A DNA stretch of 64,000 nucleotides from Manduca sexta. Lineage: Eukaryota > Arthropoda > Insecta > Lepidoptera > Sphingidae. This document shows, piece after piece, positions 37,317-49,467 of the stretch. Position 1 is the stretch's first letter, and each line of letters begins with the position of its first letter. The DNA lies in assembly GCF_014839805.1 (NCBI RefSeq), contig NC_051120.1:10974001-11038000 (forward strand), given 5' to 3'. The position numbers were made by a program, and so were the translations under genes. The notes below the pieces were generated by a model that was not told where the DNA came from, searched no databases, and worked only from the letters and a program-made list of their open reading frames with translations.

Positions 37317-37322
37317 TTTATT
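37317..37322 (-). terminator. Poly(A) signal of NDC80
   Basis: AATAAA on the minus strand, 73 bases after the NDC80 stop codon (37395-37397). It is the first good match downstream. Confidence 0.6.
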
Positions 37323-37394
37323 ACTTCATCACTCTACATAATCCTTAAATTTGTGCATCTTTTTAGCAACCCCTGTATACATCTCAATCGTGAT

Positions 37395-40300
37395 TCAATT
37401 CTGCAGCAGTGCGTTCCACTCGCGCAGTTTGTCTCGCACGAGCGCGACTCTCTTCTCGCGCGCAGTCCGGAGCAGACGCTGCGCCTCTTCCTGCTTGCTC
37501 TCTATGTATTTTTGAAGCTGTGTTAGTTTCTCCAGCCATCTGAAATACAATAGTTTATTTTTACAAACATAAGATAGTGTTCCCTTTTCGAGGCTTAGTA
37601 GGGTTATTGGTTTTCACAAACGTATTACGCGAACTATGTTAAAACGTAGGTCCCTATGTAACCCCAAATTATTTTTTGGAATTATAAATCATATTGTCTA
37701 ATTACAATTATTTTAACAGTCCAGTCATATAATGTAAAATTTGTCTAAGTCAACGACAAATATTTTATAACCGACATTTCCTGAACCAGAAATAATTATT
37801 TTAAAATCAAACATTTCACCTTTGTTGAAGACTGGCGGGAGTCTCTCCTTTGGAGATAAATAAAAATACTTACTCAGTGTTCTGTTTCTCCCAAAAGTCC
37901 AACTCCCTCTGGACCTTAACATATTCATCCTGCTGGACCCTCAGTTCATCCAACCTAGACGTCAACTGCTGAAGTTCTGTAGACCATGATAGTGCCTCTG
38001 AGGACTCTTTGGCTAATTCAGAGTCGAGTGACTGTTGTTCGCGGTTTACTGATGTTTTAAGTTCGCATATCTTCGTGCGGGTTTCCTCCTGAGAGTGGTG
38101 AAATTCGCAGTTCAAATTTTAATACAAAGTGGTTTTGTTTTGATTTAAATATAAGAGATGATTGACTCCATGTAATAGTTGTTTTGCGTGCATGTTACAA
38201 CACTGATCATTGGTGGTAGGTCTCTCAAATGTGAGAGGTCGCCTGGGTAGGTACTACCGTAATATCTATTTCTGCCGCCAAGCAGTAGTGTGTAGTCACT
38301 GTTTGAAGAACATTTTAGCCAGTGTAACTACTGGACATAATAAGACATAACACCTCATGTCTCAGGATGGCGGGCGCAGTGGAATACTAAACAATACTTT
38401 GTAATTCAAGGTATTGGATGGTGTTTCTACTAGTTATAGGCGGTTGTTTCGCTTACCATCAGGTAAACGGTACGCTCGTCTTATCATACAAAGTAATAGA
38501 AAAAAAACTACCGTGAGGTCCTAAATTTCGAAACCCAGGTCTGACAGTGATATTGGGTTTTTCTGCCTACTGTCAGCCTGGAGCCTGGGATTAATGCCCG
38601 ATATGGCAATAGCCTCCACCCCTAACACATTAACAAAGAACAAGCAGGAGGCAAGTGTGTGCCCTAGGTGTCTGCCTATGCGTGATGGCGAGCTGTGTGT
38701 GCATGAGGAGCGCGTGTGAGAGCCCTCACCAGTAGCGCGGTGCGTCTCCGGTGCAGCGCGGCGCGAGTGCGCGCGTGTCCGGCGCGCGCCGAGCCCAGCG
38801 CCGCCGCGCGCGCCCGCAGCGCGTCCACGGCGCCGCACACGCGCGACGCGCAGTGAGACTCCATCAACTCGCTGACACAAACATTCACTTATAACTATAC
38901 CTGTCTGTATCTATTACACTGTCACACCACTGAGCACCGAAGTCCTCGCTAATGAGAGGTGTACGGGTATCATACACATATTATGTGTGTGCATTTATAC
39001 CTTAGCCCATACTAGCCTCACGATATTTTTCCGTCACTATTAAAACAAACTATTTATTACAGCCCACCACTATACCAAAGGAATATAATCACTGCCACAT
39101 TAATTTTGATTATAACAAATACTTCATTAATTTTATTATGTAAATATAACAAACAGTTTATTTTAATTTTATACAAAATAATGTTTCCACTTTAATAAAA
39201 CAACCTATAGATGTTCTGAGAAAAACTAACTATAAAGTAAATAAATTTTATACAGAAAAGCCCATCATAAATTTAGCAATAAATATAATACATACTTTTC
39301 ATCAATAGCAAGCGACGCCAAATCAGGAAACTGTGCAGAGAGGTGTATCAGCCCCTGTTTGTACTCGACGCACGTGTCCAGGGCCTTTTTCTGCCACTGC
39401 GCTAGTTCTGTCTCCTTGCTTAGAACCATCTGGAATATTCATTATTAAAATGTTTATAGAGGCAGTATTTAATAAAATAAATATATTTTGTGCACTTTAA
39501 CATAACATACAGAGAGTTTTGTACATGGTTACAATATCATTAAGTTACCACCTTATTTAAATTGTGAATACACTATATTGTACCATAAATAGGTAGAATA
39601 TAAAAATCTTGCTGGATAGATATATAATAAGAATTTAAAAAAAAAAAATGCTTTATTCATCGCGTAGGCGAACATAGTTGCACTTATGATAAGTCAAGGT
39701 ACATGAGAATATTTAATTATTACCTAATTAAATTAGCTTATATAAACAAAGACAATTTATATTGAAAATAAAATAAATGAAAAATATACTTAGTAAACAA
39801 TTACTTAGTAAACAGTGCTCGCGCCTTATAGTGTTCGAAGTGAAGCCGGCCGCGCATAGCTTCCCTCACGATATTGTTCTCTCTTTCACACGCAGCACGG
39901 TGTCTTTGTCTAATCTTTTGGAAGTGACGTAAAAATACATGTGTGCGTGCGTGTATGTGTACTTCAGGTAACCCGAGAATTAGCGGCTTAATGTTGGGCC
40001 ATTGGCGCGAAATTTTTTAATAATTTAGAATGTATAATTAGTGTTTGTGTACAGTGTGGGTTATTAATTTTTGTTGGGCTCTTTTACATAAGTACCTATG
40101 TTCAAAATATGTGATTATATGTTAAATTTAGAGTTTAGAAATAATGTTTTTGTTAGAAGGAAATTATTATGTATTATGATATTTTACTGATTTTAATTTA
40201 TTCTGAACAGCATATTAAGTACATGATAATTGTAGAAAAAAATATTTCCTCGGGTTACCTTTTGAAAATTTTCACCCTTCGCCACTGATTTATAGTCCAT

Positions 40301-43300
40301 AATAAAACTCTTTACAAAGTACTATCTCTTTTTAAAGTGACATGTGCGTTGATATCTACCTTAGCTATCTGCTCCGCAAGTGCCCGTTTAGAGTCTCGCA
40401 CCCGGCTGGAGTAGTCGACCTCGTCCAGCAGGCGCGTGCGCTCCGACATCGACATCTCCTGCGTCTCTACTTCGCGCTTCAGCTGCTGGCACTCCGCGCT
40501 GCACACAACGCACTTTATACTTGGACGATACTAACATGTGGCTCTGAATGCACTAACATCCCATTCCATTGAGTAAGTAGCAAAAAGTTTTCTGGAGATT
40601 ATTATGTTTTTTCGACAATATCAAAGGTATTACAAATTAGAAACAATGGTATGATTGGTGTAACTGTCGAAACAACATGTTTCCTGCTCATTAGCATAAC
40701 TTGCTATAGAGTGGCCCTACATCTATATTTGTTAAGGGCTCTTCAGGACAGTGCAAACTTTTGGGCGCCCGCTTAGTTTAATGTAGCTATGGGCCAAGAG
40801 AGCCCCAAAGCTCAGGGGCCCCTTATCACTCATATAGCTGATACTGTTCCTGCTATTAATTGCACTGCGTTTACTAAGTGCATAATGACACCATTCCTGG
40901 ATGTAATAATGTGTGCAATACCTAGCTCGCTCTATATCGACATCAATCTGGTGCATCTCATTCTGGTGTTGTTTAGCTTGTGCCTGCAGCGCGTCATATT
41001 GCGCGCGGTCTCTGGTCCGTGCCGCCTTTTGTGACCGGAGAGCCTGCAGCAGGTCGTCCCGGCGCTGCACCAGCCGCGCCTCATGCGCACGCGCCGCCGC
41101 CTCCACCTCGTCCTCTAAACAGGCCTCGTATTCTGGGAAAGATAACCATTTATATCAGCTTACATAATAGGCTAGACATGTTTCGTCTTGTACATTATTT
41201 GATACATAAGAGTGAATAACACTCAAAAGAAACGATTTTACAACCAGCTACTAAATTAGTTGAAAAGTAAGGCAGTTTTCTATTTCATTGTTTTATGACA
41301 CTTAACATTTTTAACTGACTTTAAAAATACGTAATTCTTTTATTTTTGAAAAAAAAAATTAAATACTTTGTACTTCATGATTTATGGTAATTTTTGAATA
41401 AACAGATTTAAAGAAACAATGGTCATCTACCCTGTTCTGGCAATTGGCAACGATTATAATATCTCCAATTGGTCATTTCTTTGGTTTGGTCTTTTCTTTC
41501 TTTGGTCAATTTAAATTTCGCCTTAATAATTACAATAGAATATTGCAATCCAACAAAACTGATTATAACTTTCAAATAACTTACTCTGTATAATCTTTTG
41601 CAAGTCCAAAATCTTCTGTTCATCATTGCCAAGCAATATCTTCAAATTATGCAGATACTCTTCATCAAGGTCCTCAAACTGATACTCAGGGTCTTGAAAC
41701 CTTAATATTTATGTCATAAGTAAGAATTAACTTAATTTTATAAAGCTATATTTATACTTAGTTAATTAGTCAATATTCAATAGATACCATTGCTTAATAT
41801 TGTTTCTGTCTCTAATCAATCAGTCAATCAAGTTGGAAGTAATCTTAACTACATTATAATAATAAACATCCTCTAATTGCTTTATTCCTTAATTGACTAT
41901 ATATTTTTTGGCAATGTTAAATGCAATTTTACCATACCTAATCCAGCATTTGTAAATATAGTCTCGTCGTAGTCGCGCCAACTCGTCCTTGTCTAGGTAC
42001 AGCCACTCGTCCAATACCGGCAGCTCCTACAATTCATTTTTTAAATATTTTATTTATATAAATGTTTTTATACTGTGTTTATAAGACCTAATTATCAATT
42101 AGTCAATTAATTGGTAATCAGTATCCAACAAGACGTCCCAAACTTTGCCCATGGGCCTCTGTGAATGCTAATGTGAAGGGATAATATTTAAATATTGCAA
42201 CACTGAAATATCACGTAGTTACTTAAAAAGGAAAAAAAAAATAAAACTGCGCAGCATAATTGTATCGACTGGTGAGGGATAAACATTGCTTGTCAATGGA
42301 TACCCTCGAAACCCCACTCCACTTACTATAATGTGCAGTGCGGCCAGTTAGCAAATACATTTAACTTACAACAAGGTTGATAAGGTCGAGCAAGTACGAG
42401 ATGAGCGCCAAGGCCTGCGGGAACGCGTGCAGCGTGTTGACAGTCTTCAGCCAAGATTTGGAAACAGTCCCTGGATACAGCAGCCGTTTAGAGAGATGCG
42501 GTAACTGTCAACAAGTTTGGTTGGTTTGAGGTCAATCTTTTTAGTGACATAGTCTGTAACTGGCTGTATTTACAAACTGTTACAGACAATATTGCTCTGT
42601 GAAAAATGAAAAAACTTAGAAGCCTGGAATCAATTAATAAATCTGACTTTTTTACTTTTACATAAATAATTTTCTATATATATCACACAAGCAAAGCTGC
42701 ATGCAACACCTAGTTACAAATGAAGTAGGTATGTGATGATTCCATCATTTTTTTTCTAGTTTCTCATAACAAATCATTTGTACTTCCATGGTCTCACATA
42801 CCTTAGCCACATAATTGTCCGTGTTCAGCTTAGCATCCTTAATAAGTGAGGTCAGCAGAGCCCCGGTGATGTCGACAAACCGCGCGATGGTGAGCGGGCG
42901 AATGAGCGCCATGCCGCCCGCGCCGGCGCCCCCGGCCCGGCTCGCGAGCGCCTCCTGCACGCGCGCGCACTCCGACCGCTGCCAGGCCACGTTTGATATT
43001 GGTCTGGTAACAAGCATAAACATTTCATTATCTCCGGGTTAGTATCACAAAAATCAGGTTGTTGTTGTTAACTTTAATATGTATTAAAATTTAAAAGCAA
43101 AATTATTTATGATTGAAGTTTTTACAGTAGTTTGTTGTAGAAAGCTGCCTAGCTATGTCTATTAATATAATATTAAAATATGGATTTTTTCAGACTATGA
43201 AATTGTCACATAGATTTATATGTGATGGGATAGGAAAGTATTAGATTGTTGTGGACAATTTAATTACCTTTGATCCTTAACAGTGACAAAAGCTAAAGCT

Positions 43301-44498
43301 CTTTCCAATGAGGTTTGCCAGGTGCGGTTGGAGCGGTCTTGAGATGGTGTTCTCTGGAATATAATTAAATAAAATAATGAACATTTAGATTATATTCAGT
43401 ACATGTACATTGTGGTTACTTCTTACACAGAGTTAATATCTGCTCTCTTTTATTGCATATTATATTAAAATTCTAGACAAACCCAAAATCTATTTATAAA
43501 GCTTCTGTTTTATTCCAACACACAGTTCCAATAACATATTATTTTACCCAACAATATAAATGCCAGATAAAAGTTAAAAATAAATCATTCAGAAACCATA
43601 CACTTCACAACTTACCACAGGAGTAGTAGTGGTCCTGGAGTACTGGCTGGAGCGGGACTGCAGCGGTGTCATGCATGACTGGCCGAACCTCTCTGCTTGT
43701 TGGGAACGAGACCTCTGTGCCAAACATTAGTTATGTGCTGTGTTATTGGTGCCAGGACATTTACATGCAATGTTTCATGATTGTTAAACTGTTATGGTCT
43801 TATGTTATGAAATTTTTTATTGATTTTCATTTGTATTATTAGAATATTTATAAGATAATAGCCTAGAAGATACATGTTACACATTGAATTAACTGGCATT
43901 GTATTTATTTGGTCATGATTAATGCTGATTGTTGTTCAAGGCTCAAGTCAAGGCATACAGACAATGATTACCCAGTACATTCTAAATTTAATAGAAATAT
44001 TATAATAACAAAGCATATTATCACAAAAATTACTTCACTTGATTGTAAATGAAATGGTAATTAGATGCGCTTCTATGCAAATGTATAAACAATCACAAAG
44101 CAAAGCCATTCTGTACACTGAACATATTTTACCCCATTGATCGGCAAGTTAGTGGACGAAGCTTCGCGGCTGAGACGGCTGAATGTTCCGCGAGGAGGCT
44201 CGGCGCTGCTCGAACGATGTCCGGCAGCGCTAGGTCTGCGAGCCTCTGTGGAGAGACGGTCGGTGGACCCTGGCCGGCGAGGCTTAGGCAGCATAGATGG
44301 TTTGCCCTCCAGTCTAGTATTATACGAAAAAGAAATTAAACAACGTTTGCATTCAATATTATTGATTGTTTAAACAAGCCTCAACCTTTAGGAATTTAAT
44401 TTATGTTGTATGAATGTCTTTGTGAAAACAATACAATGAACCAACCTCGATTTCCTCATGCTGGACGTCTGTGGCGGAATATATCTTGAGGGTAACAT
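37395..44498 (-). CDS. Ndc80: Kinetochore protein NDC80 (HEC1)
   Basis: Fourteen phased exons: 44498-44446, 44313-44133, 43714-43616, 43353-43268, 43003-42802, 42504-42370, 42026-41938, 41700-41585, 41132-40922, 40498-40360, 39429-39296, 38871-38730, 38088-37874, 37539-37395; 648 residues (human 642). NDC80 is the microtubule-binding subunit of the outer-kinetochore NDC80 complex. Residues 1-135 are a basic Ser/Thr/Arg tail with many Aurora-type sites (KPRRPGSTDR, EARRPSAAG, RTPSQDRSNR). About 135-260 is the calponin-homology head, starting at KDQRPISNVAWQR and including LPHLSKRLLYPGTVSKSWLK. The rest is coiled coil (EDLDEEYLHNLKILLGNDEQ; KVQRELDFWEKQNTE). The ATG at 44498 is preceded in frame by a stop; a second ATG at 44459 is possible. 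Convergent with NOC3, and on the same strand 282 bases downstream of the REC114-like stop. Confidence 0.9.
38216..38480 (+). repeat. Dispersed repeat in NDC80 intron 12
   Basis: Shares the run AGCCAGTGTAACTACTGGACATA, ATGTCTCAG, CAATACTTTGTAATTCAAGG and the CGCTTACCA block with 60937-61110. The sequence resembles lepidopteran SINE-type elements ending in a TTACCATCAGGT-like phrase; related ends are seen near 18820, 28965 and 42320. Confidence 0.6.
38519..38690 (+). repeat. 5'-truncated SINE copy in NDC80 intron 12
   Basis: Matches the SINE at 27006 from the B-box region (TTCGAAACCCAGGTC) through GATATTGGGTTTTTCTGCC and CCCGATATGGCAATAG to a degraded tail. It ends about 40 bases before the donor of the GC-rich exon 38730-38871. 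Confidence 0.65.
40730..40822. repeat. Short dispersed repeat in NDC80 intron 9
   Basis: CAGTGCAAACTTTTGGGCGC followed by CCGCTTAGTTTAATGTA is shared with 16500-16545 (CAGTGCAAACTCTTAACCGT then CCGCTTAGTTTAATGTA). It is also bounded by opposed GGGGCCC-type ends. Class unknown. Confidence 0.5.
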
Positions 44499-44780
44499 AT
44501 TTTACAGATTGTTTACACACTTATTACATAAAATTAAATGAAAAACAAGGAAAGAAGACAATTTATTTATAAACGACAAAATTGAAACCACAGTAAACTG
44601 ATGAGGCCGTTGAAATTCAAATTTAAAATATTTTTAAAAACAAACAGCAGATGACGTGCGGCCACAGATAATACATAACTATGCACATAACTATTTTTAC
44701 GCAGAATAATGTATATTGAATAATATAAGTACATAAAACTGCAAATAATTTAATTATTATAAATTATTACACATTTATTA

Positions 44781-47700
44781 TTATTTATTAATAACATTTG
44801 TAAGTATTTTTTCAGTTTCAATGACTATTTGAGGAAATGTAGGATCTAATAAACATAGCTTTACAAAATTGTTGTAGGAGGCCGGAATCTGCAATAATTC
44901 ATCACTGTCTGAAATGTAAAATACATTACCTAATAAACATCATAGCAGAAGTTAGTAATAGTAGTCCCGTTTATAATTAAAATAATTTATAAGTTATATA
45001 ATAATTTGTTCTCGGCAATAAATATTATTAATCAACTTACCATTTTTGTCCAAAGCATGTTTTAAAACAGTTTTAAGGTTGCGATATTTGGGTTTTATTT
45101 GGGGAGATGGATGGTTAGAAGTATGATTAGTGACTGGAAAATGTTCGCCAAGCTTTTGAAGACATTCTCCTACATTGGACTTCAATTGAAATTTTATTTT
45201 TCGAATCTGTAAAATATTGATTTAAAAAAAATGGTTCTGATATTTGGGTTTTATTTGGGGAGATGGATGGTTAGAAGTATGAATAGTGACTGGAAAATGT
45301 TCGCCGAGCTTTTGAAGACATTCTCCTAGATTGGACTTCAATTGAAATTTTATTTTTCGAATCTGTAATAACATGATTTAAAAAAAATGGTTCTGACACC
45401 CATTATTTTCCATATATATTATAATTATCTTTGCCCATTATAATTCTCTTTGTGACACCCTGTAAATGACTCATTTTTATCAGCTTATAATAATTCTCGA
45501 AGACTTTATTCATTTAACTTTGCACACCCAATTAATAATCATTAGTGTACAATAAATTATCATGTTTACTAGACATAACATTTTCGCTGCGTTGTTTGGT
45601 GAATTTAGAGTTGGGTAGGACATGACATAAAAAAGAGTTTGTAAGAGTAGCCTCTTTTAAGCATTGAGCCGGTACAACGCAATGACTAAATATAAAGAGG
45701 ACAGGCCTCAAAAATTAGCTATATGAATAAGTTATATTTATGTCAGGGAAATCGACGCAGAATTGTCAATATATATGTCTATCTCTTTTACTCAAAGCTT
45801 ATTTGGAACGCAACAAAAAAGACAAAAATAATTGCTTTCTTCGCATATGGGACTATTTCGTTTACTTCAACACACTGGGACCGCCTTGCGGCAGAAACGC
45901 CATTTGTTGCAGGCGAGTCAGGAAGTACATGTAGTGTCAGACGATGTAAACAAATCTTCATAAATATTGAATTTAAAGTAATATAATCATATTCTCAATT
46001 GTTCAGTGTGTTTATTAGTGTATTTGTTAAGTTTCGAAAATGACTCAGTGTTGTGTGAAAGGATGCAAATCGAATTCACGCAAGAAAAGACCCCCGAAAT
46101 ATCTTTTCATAGGTTAGTAACTGTTTTTACCGAAAATTAGCAAATATCTTTGTATATTTACTTTTTGGATTTGTTTTCATCAATTAAAATGATATGTGGA
46201 TCTGGTTTGTTAAGCTTTGGACCCTTTTAGGCGTGATTTATACACATTAAAATCATTATGTTTGTTTACACACGAGCTTAGGGATGGTGGGTGGATTTGT
46301 TTAGAAATTATTGATATCGATATTTTAACAGACGCCCGTTTATCAGTTACGGTTTTTGTCTTTGAAAGAATGTTAGAGCACACATCAATATTGTATTATC
46401 CAGAACGACAAACTAAGTGAAATTAGAATATTTTTTTAAGATAACCAAAAAATTTAAAAACCAAGGCAAAATGAATTGAGAATATTGAGCGACGTGATTG
46501 GAATCCTACACCAAATACATATTTCTTTACATTTTGAGAAGATATGCATAAACCACACGTTTAATTAACGCGAGTAAAGATAACTGTTTTCCAACAATAT
46601 TCCCGATAAGTAAAATAGTAATGATTATTATACTTCACCTAATAGTAATATTACTTTAATATATTGCTATGAATAAAATTAGAATTGTTACATAAAAGAA
46701 TAGATAAACATAAAAGAAACAACATAAAGATGAAATGTAAGATATATTTTTACAATTGGCGGTCTTATGTTTCGAGCAACCTTTGCATGCACGGAAATAG
46801 ATACATAATCATATTGTTGTTATTGCAAATAATTATTATAATTGATTATCTTAACCACCATCTTTACGCTCATTGATTTTAGTTTGCTGAAACATGGTTA
46901 TGTTTCTCGATCAAAGAGCATAATAATAAAATAAAATAAAACCAACCAAATAATTGCTGACTACGCTATCTTATTCCATTTATCATGTATTAAGTAAATA
47001 TGTTAAACTGTAACTTAAATTTTTAGCAAGGAATAGTGCAACATACAAATATAGATCAAACACAACTGGATGTTTGTCACAACAGGTACTGCTTTCTTTA
47101 ACAATTGTTACTTATAAATCAGTTTCAGTTTGTTTGTTTATATTATGGTTTGTTATATTTATATTATGGTAGAACCTAACCCTTTTCGTATTTGATCTTT
47201 TTGGGCTTGTTTGTCTCTCTTTTAATTCTTCGATGTCGATACAAAATTTTCGGTACTAGCATATCACTATTGTAAGGGGCGGAGTCGGCGCCATTTTATG
47301 CATTAAATGTGCCGCATGTCACGTGACCATATTACCCATCCTCTATACTCTTTAATCATTGGTACAACGTCCTACTTCAAATGACGTGAGGCTCGGCGTT
47401 TCAATGCGTAGCTTACAGTATTTTGTAATGTTAACCCTCAAAATATTTCCCTCTCGCTCGCGACTCGAAACGCAGTAATGTAATGTCCATTGTAAAATAA
47501 CGTCCTATACTATTGCAATTTGTAGCATGCGGTTCTCTACCTCACTGTCCTCGTCCTACAGTTTACCAGAGACGGAGAATAAGTAACGCGACTGCCGTGA
47601 CATAAAATTTGAAGTAGTACAATATATAATTATGAGCCACTCTTACATTTTGACGTCATGTCCCGGACAAATGTACCGCCTCTTGTATGTCCTACTCAAC

Positions 47701-48100
47701 ATTAGGTGAATTGTGATATATAAAAGGGGGATTGTGCAGGTCATAGAAACTTTTGATGAAATAGGGACACAAGTAAGTAATTTCAAAATTAACTTACTTC
47801 TTGTTCTTTGCTCCATATTATTAATATAAGAATATCTTCTTTAAATATTCCTTTCATTTTACATTGCATATTTAAAGATTCCAACACTTTATTATCTACT
47901 GTTATTAGCAACTGATCATAGTGAACTCTCAAAATTAAGTTGATTGATTTAGTTTGAAATGCTATCCATGTACCTGCCCTCCAATACATAAGTTTATCAA
48001 TAGATGTATACCACGAAACTAAAAATTAAAATCAAGTTATAATGCAATGTTAGACTAAACATGTACATATTAATATTTATCTTCTTGACTTACGGTTCAT
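44781..48100 (-). CDS. REC114-like meiotic recombination protein
   Basis: Four phased exons: 48100-48094 (7 nt, ATGAACC, then strong donor GTAAGT), 48018-47798, 45206-45041 and 44908-44781; 173 residues. REC114 with MEI4 and IHO1 supports SPO11 double-strand break formation in meiosis. The N-terminal part reads as a PH-like fold (SWYTSIDKLMYW, TWIAFQTKSINLILRVHY, QLLITVDNKVLES, then IRKIKFQLKSNVGECLQKLG, like the final strand and helix of the REC114 PH domain). A linker leads to a short C-terminal helix NNFVKLCLLDPTFPQIVIET, similar to the conserved REC114 C-terminus that binds MEI4. Phases of exons 2-4 match exactly. Exon 1 is the least certain. Shorter than human REC114 (266). Intron 2 (about 2.6 kb) contains a P-type element and a partial copy of exon 3. 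Divergent from TRAPPC2. If the family name is wrong, the exon structure still supports a real gene. Confidence 0.6.
45083..45396. repeat. 156-bp tandem duplication covering most of REC114-like exon 3
   Basis: The segment 45083-45238 recurs at 45239-45396 with few changes. Each copy holds the acceptor (TTACAG) and the first about 40 codons of the exon on the minus strand. The outer copy (upstream in the gene) lacks the exon's 3' end and donor, reads KPKYQNHFF then stop, and carries Val-to-Leu and Asn-to-Ile changes. It would be a dead exon if included. Confidence 0.85.
45606..47704 (+). mobile_element. P-type DNA transposon, longer copy B, in REC114-like intron 2
   Basis: Same termini as copy A at 24749 (left TAGAGTTGGGTAGGACATGA, right ending GTCCTACTCAACATTA), flanked by a perfect 8-bp duplication GGTGAATT at 45598-45605 and 47705-47712. 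It is 2099 bp. Positions 45606-45679 and 47361-47704 match copy A; the middle 1.7 kb is unique and carries a THAP-type first exon at 46040. No transposase catalytic region is evident, so this copy is probably itself internally deleted. Confidence 0.85.
46040..46112 (+). CDS. THAP-domain first exon inside P-type element B
   Basis: ATG followed by TQCCVKGCKSNSRKKRPPKY and then LFI to a donor at GTTAGT (73 nt, phase 1). A Cys-x4-Cys pair at residues 4 and 9 with a following basic stretch is the start of a THAP C2CH zinc finger, the DNA-binding domain of P-element transposases and their host derivatives. A later AG-to-GT bounded segment at about 47038-47095 could be another exon, but its peptide is not THAP-like. 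The gene is incomplete in this copy. Confidence 0.5.
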
Positions 48101-48718
48101 CGCGTAATTGTTATATTCTTGTTGAATTAAACGTAAGTGACCCGATAATATTACGCTGTTTCTATGTTTCGAGGTCGAGGGTTATGGCTTTCATCCTTTC
48201 GCAGGAAAATTACATTATATTTTCCCGCCATATATTTTTTTTTTTTGTTTAGTAAAAAACCTTTTTTTTTGTTTGATTTAATCCGTAACGAGAAGGCAAA
48301 GGCTCTCAGCCATACAGCCTTGTCTGTCTTTTCTTTATATACGTCTTCTTTATTACAATTTTAAAGTCCGGAGCCATGTCTGTAATATTAGTACGAAGAC
48401 CTGAAACACACCGGTTAGTAGTAATTCTTCTTCTGTTATATTATGACTTCCATCGTTTATCTATCGGTGATTTTGCTAATGTTAAGTAATAATAGCGGAT
48501 ACAAAATAGGACTGACTAATAATAAGTATTGATTCGGTTAGTTGAATAGAGACGAACTATTCTATATATTATCTGTATTTTTTAGATAACGCTACGCCGT
48601 CAAGTGTCATGAGAGTTGTCAATTGTCACATTGACGTATTTTTGTTTTTATCTGAGGATTTGCACTTTTTCACACATAATATTATTGCTAAGCTTTATAT
48701 TAGCATTGAATGTAAAAG
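48101..48718. promoter_or_regulatory. Divergent REC114-like / TRAPPC2 intergenic region
   Basis: 618 bases between opposite start codons. It should hold both promoters. T-rich runs near 48230-48280. No TATA box or other clear core element was found close to either ATG. Confidence 0.4.
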
Positions 48719-49467
48719 ATGGCAGGAACGTATTACTTTGTGATTGTCGGACATTCAGACAACCCAATTTTTGAGATGGATTTCATTCCAGTTACTAAGG
48801 AGGTTAAGGTAATACTTCGTTCAGTAAAAGTTAGACTTGAGTTTCAGCAACAGTTGTTTTATTAACACATAGCAGTTTGTTTGTCATCTAGTGGGTGTGT
48901 GTGATAAATTACTACGAATTATATCTGTAACTTATTTTTTAAAGTACATGGATATTATTTTCCAAAAGTCATATATTTTCTAGAAGGAGGACAACAGGCA
49001 CTTGAATCAATTTATAGCTCATGCCGCACTGGACCTAGTGGATGAGCACATGTGGAAGGTGACCAATACTTACCTGAAATCAGTTGACAAGTTCAACCAG
49101 TGGTTTGTGTCTGCATTTGTGACTGCTAGTCAAGTAAGTGATCCTATTATCTTATTGGTATCTTCCTTACGGTTTTGTTTTACTTTGTATACAAATATTG
49201 TGATAGTTATCTAGTAATATACATACATTTTGACAGTAAAGTAAATAAAGTTAAATAATAAATTAAAAACTTGAAATTTATTTTCAGATGAGATTCATAA
49301 TAGTACATGATGCTAGGAATGAGGATGGAATTAAAAATTTCTTCACAGACGTGTATGAGGCATACATTAAGCTGATGCTCAATCCTTTCTATAAGGAAAA
49401 TACCCAGATCACACTTCCAGCATTTGAGAAAAAAGTACAATTCTTAGGGAAGAAATATTTGACATAA
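48719..49467 (+). CDS. TRAPPC2: TRAPPC2 (sedlin / Trs20), TRAPP complex subunit
   Basis: Three phased exons, 48719-48808, 48984-49133 and 49288-49467, all phase 0, encoding 139 residues (human 140). Sedlin is a longin-fold core subunit of the TRAPP tethering complexes that activate Rab GTPases in ER-Golgi transport. The whole length matches: [18 protein letters not shown] at the N-terminus, then [38 protein letters not shown], the [19 protein letters not shown] block and [10 protein letters not shown] at the end. Aspartate 14 of VGHSDNP corresponds to the conserved position in the HxDNP motif. Splice sites are canonical. Two poly(A) signals follow at 49787-49792 and 49824-49829. Nothing unusual. 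Confidence 0.96.

Noticed and set aside
45740..45986. Frames of 64 and 87 codons near the left end of element B
   Set aside because: Overlap each other in different frames with no THAP or transposase similarity; the THAP exon begins later at 46040.
48365..48415. Short plus-strand frame MSVILVRRPETHR followed by GTTAGT
   Set aside because: Resembles a small exon, but it has no acceptor partner: TRAPPC2 is complete without it and starts at its own ATG.
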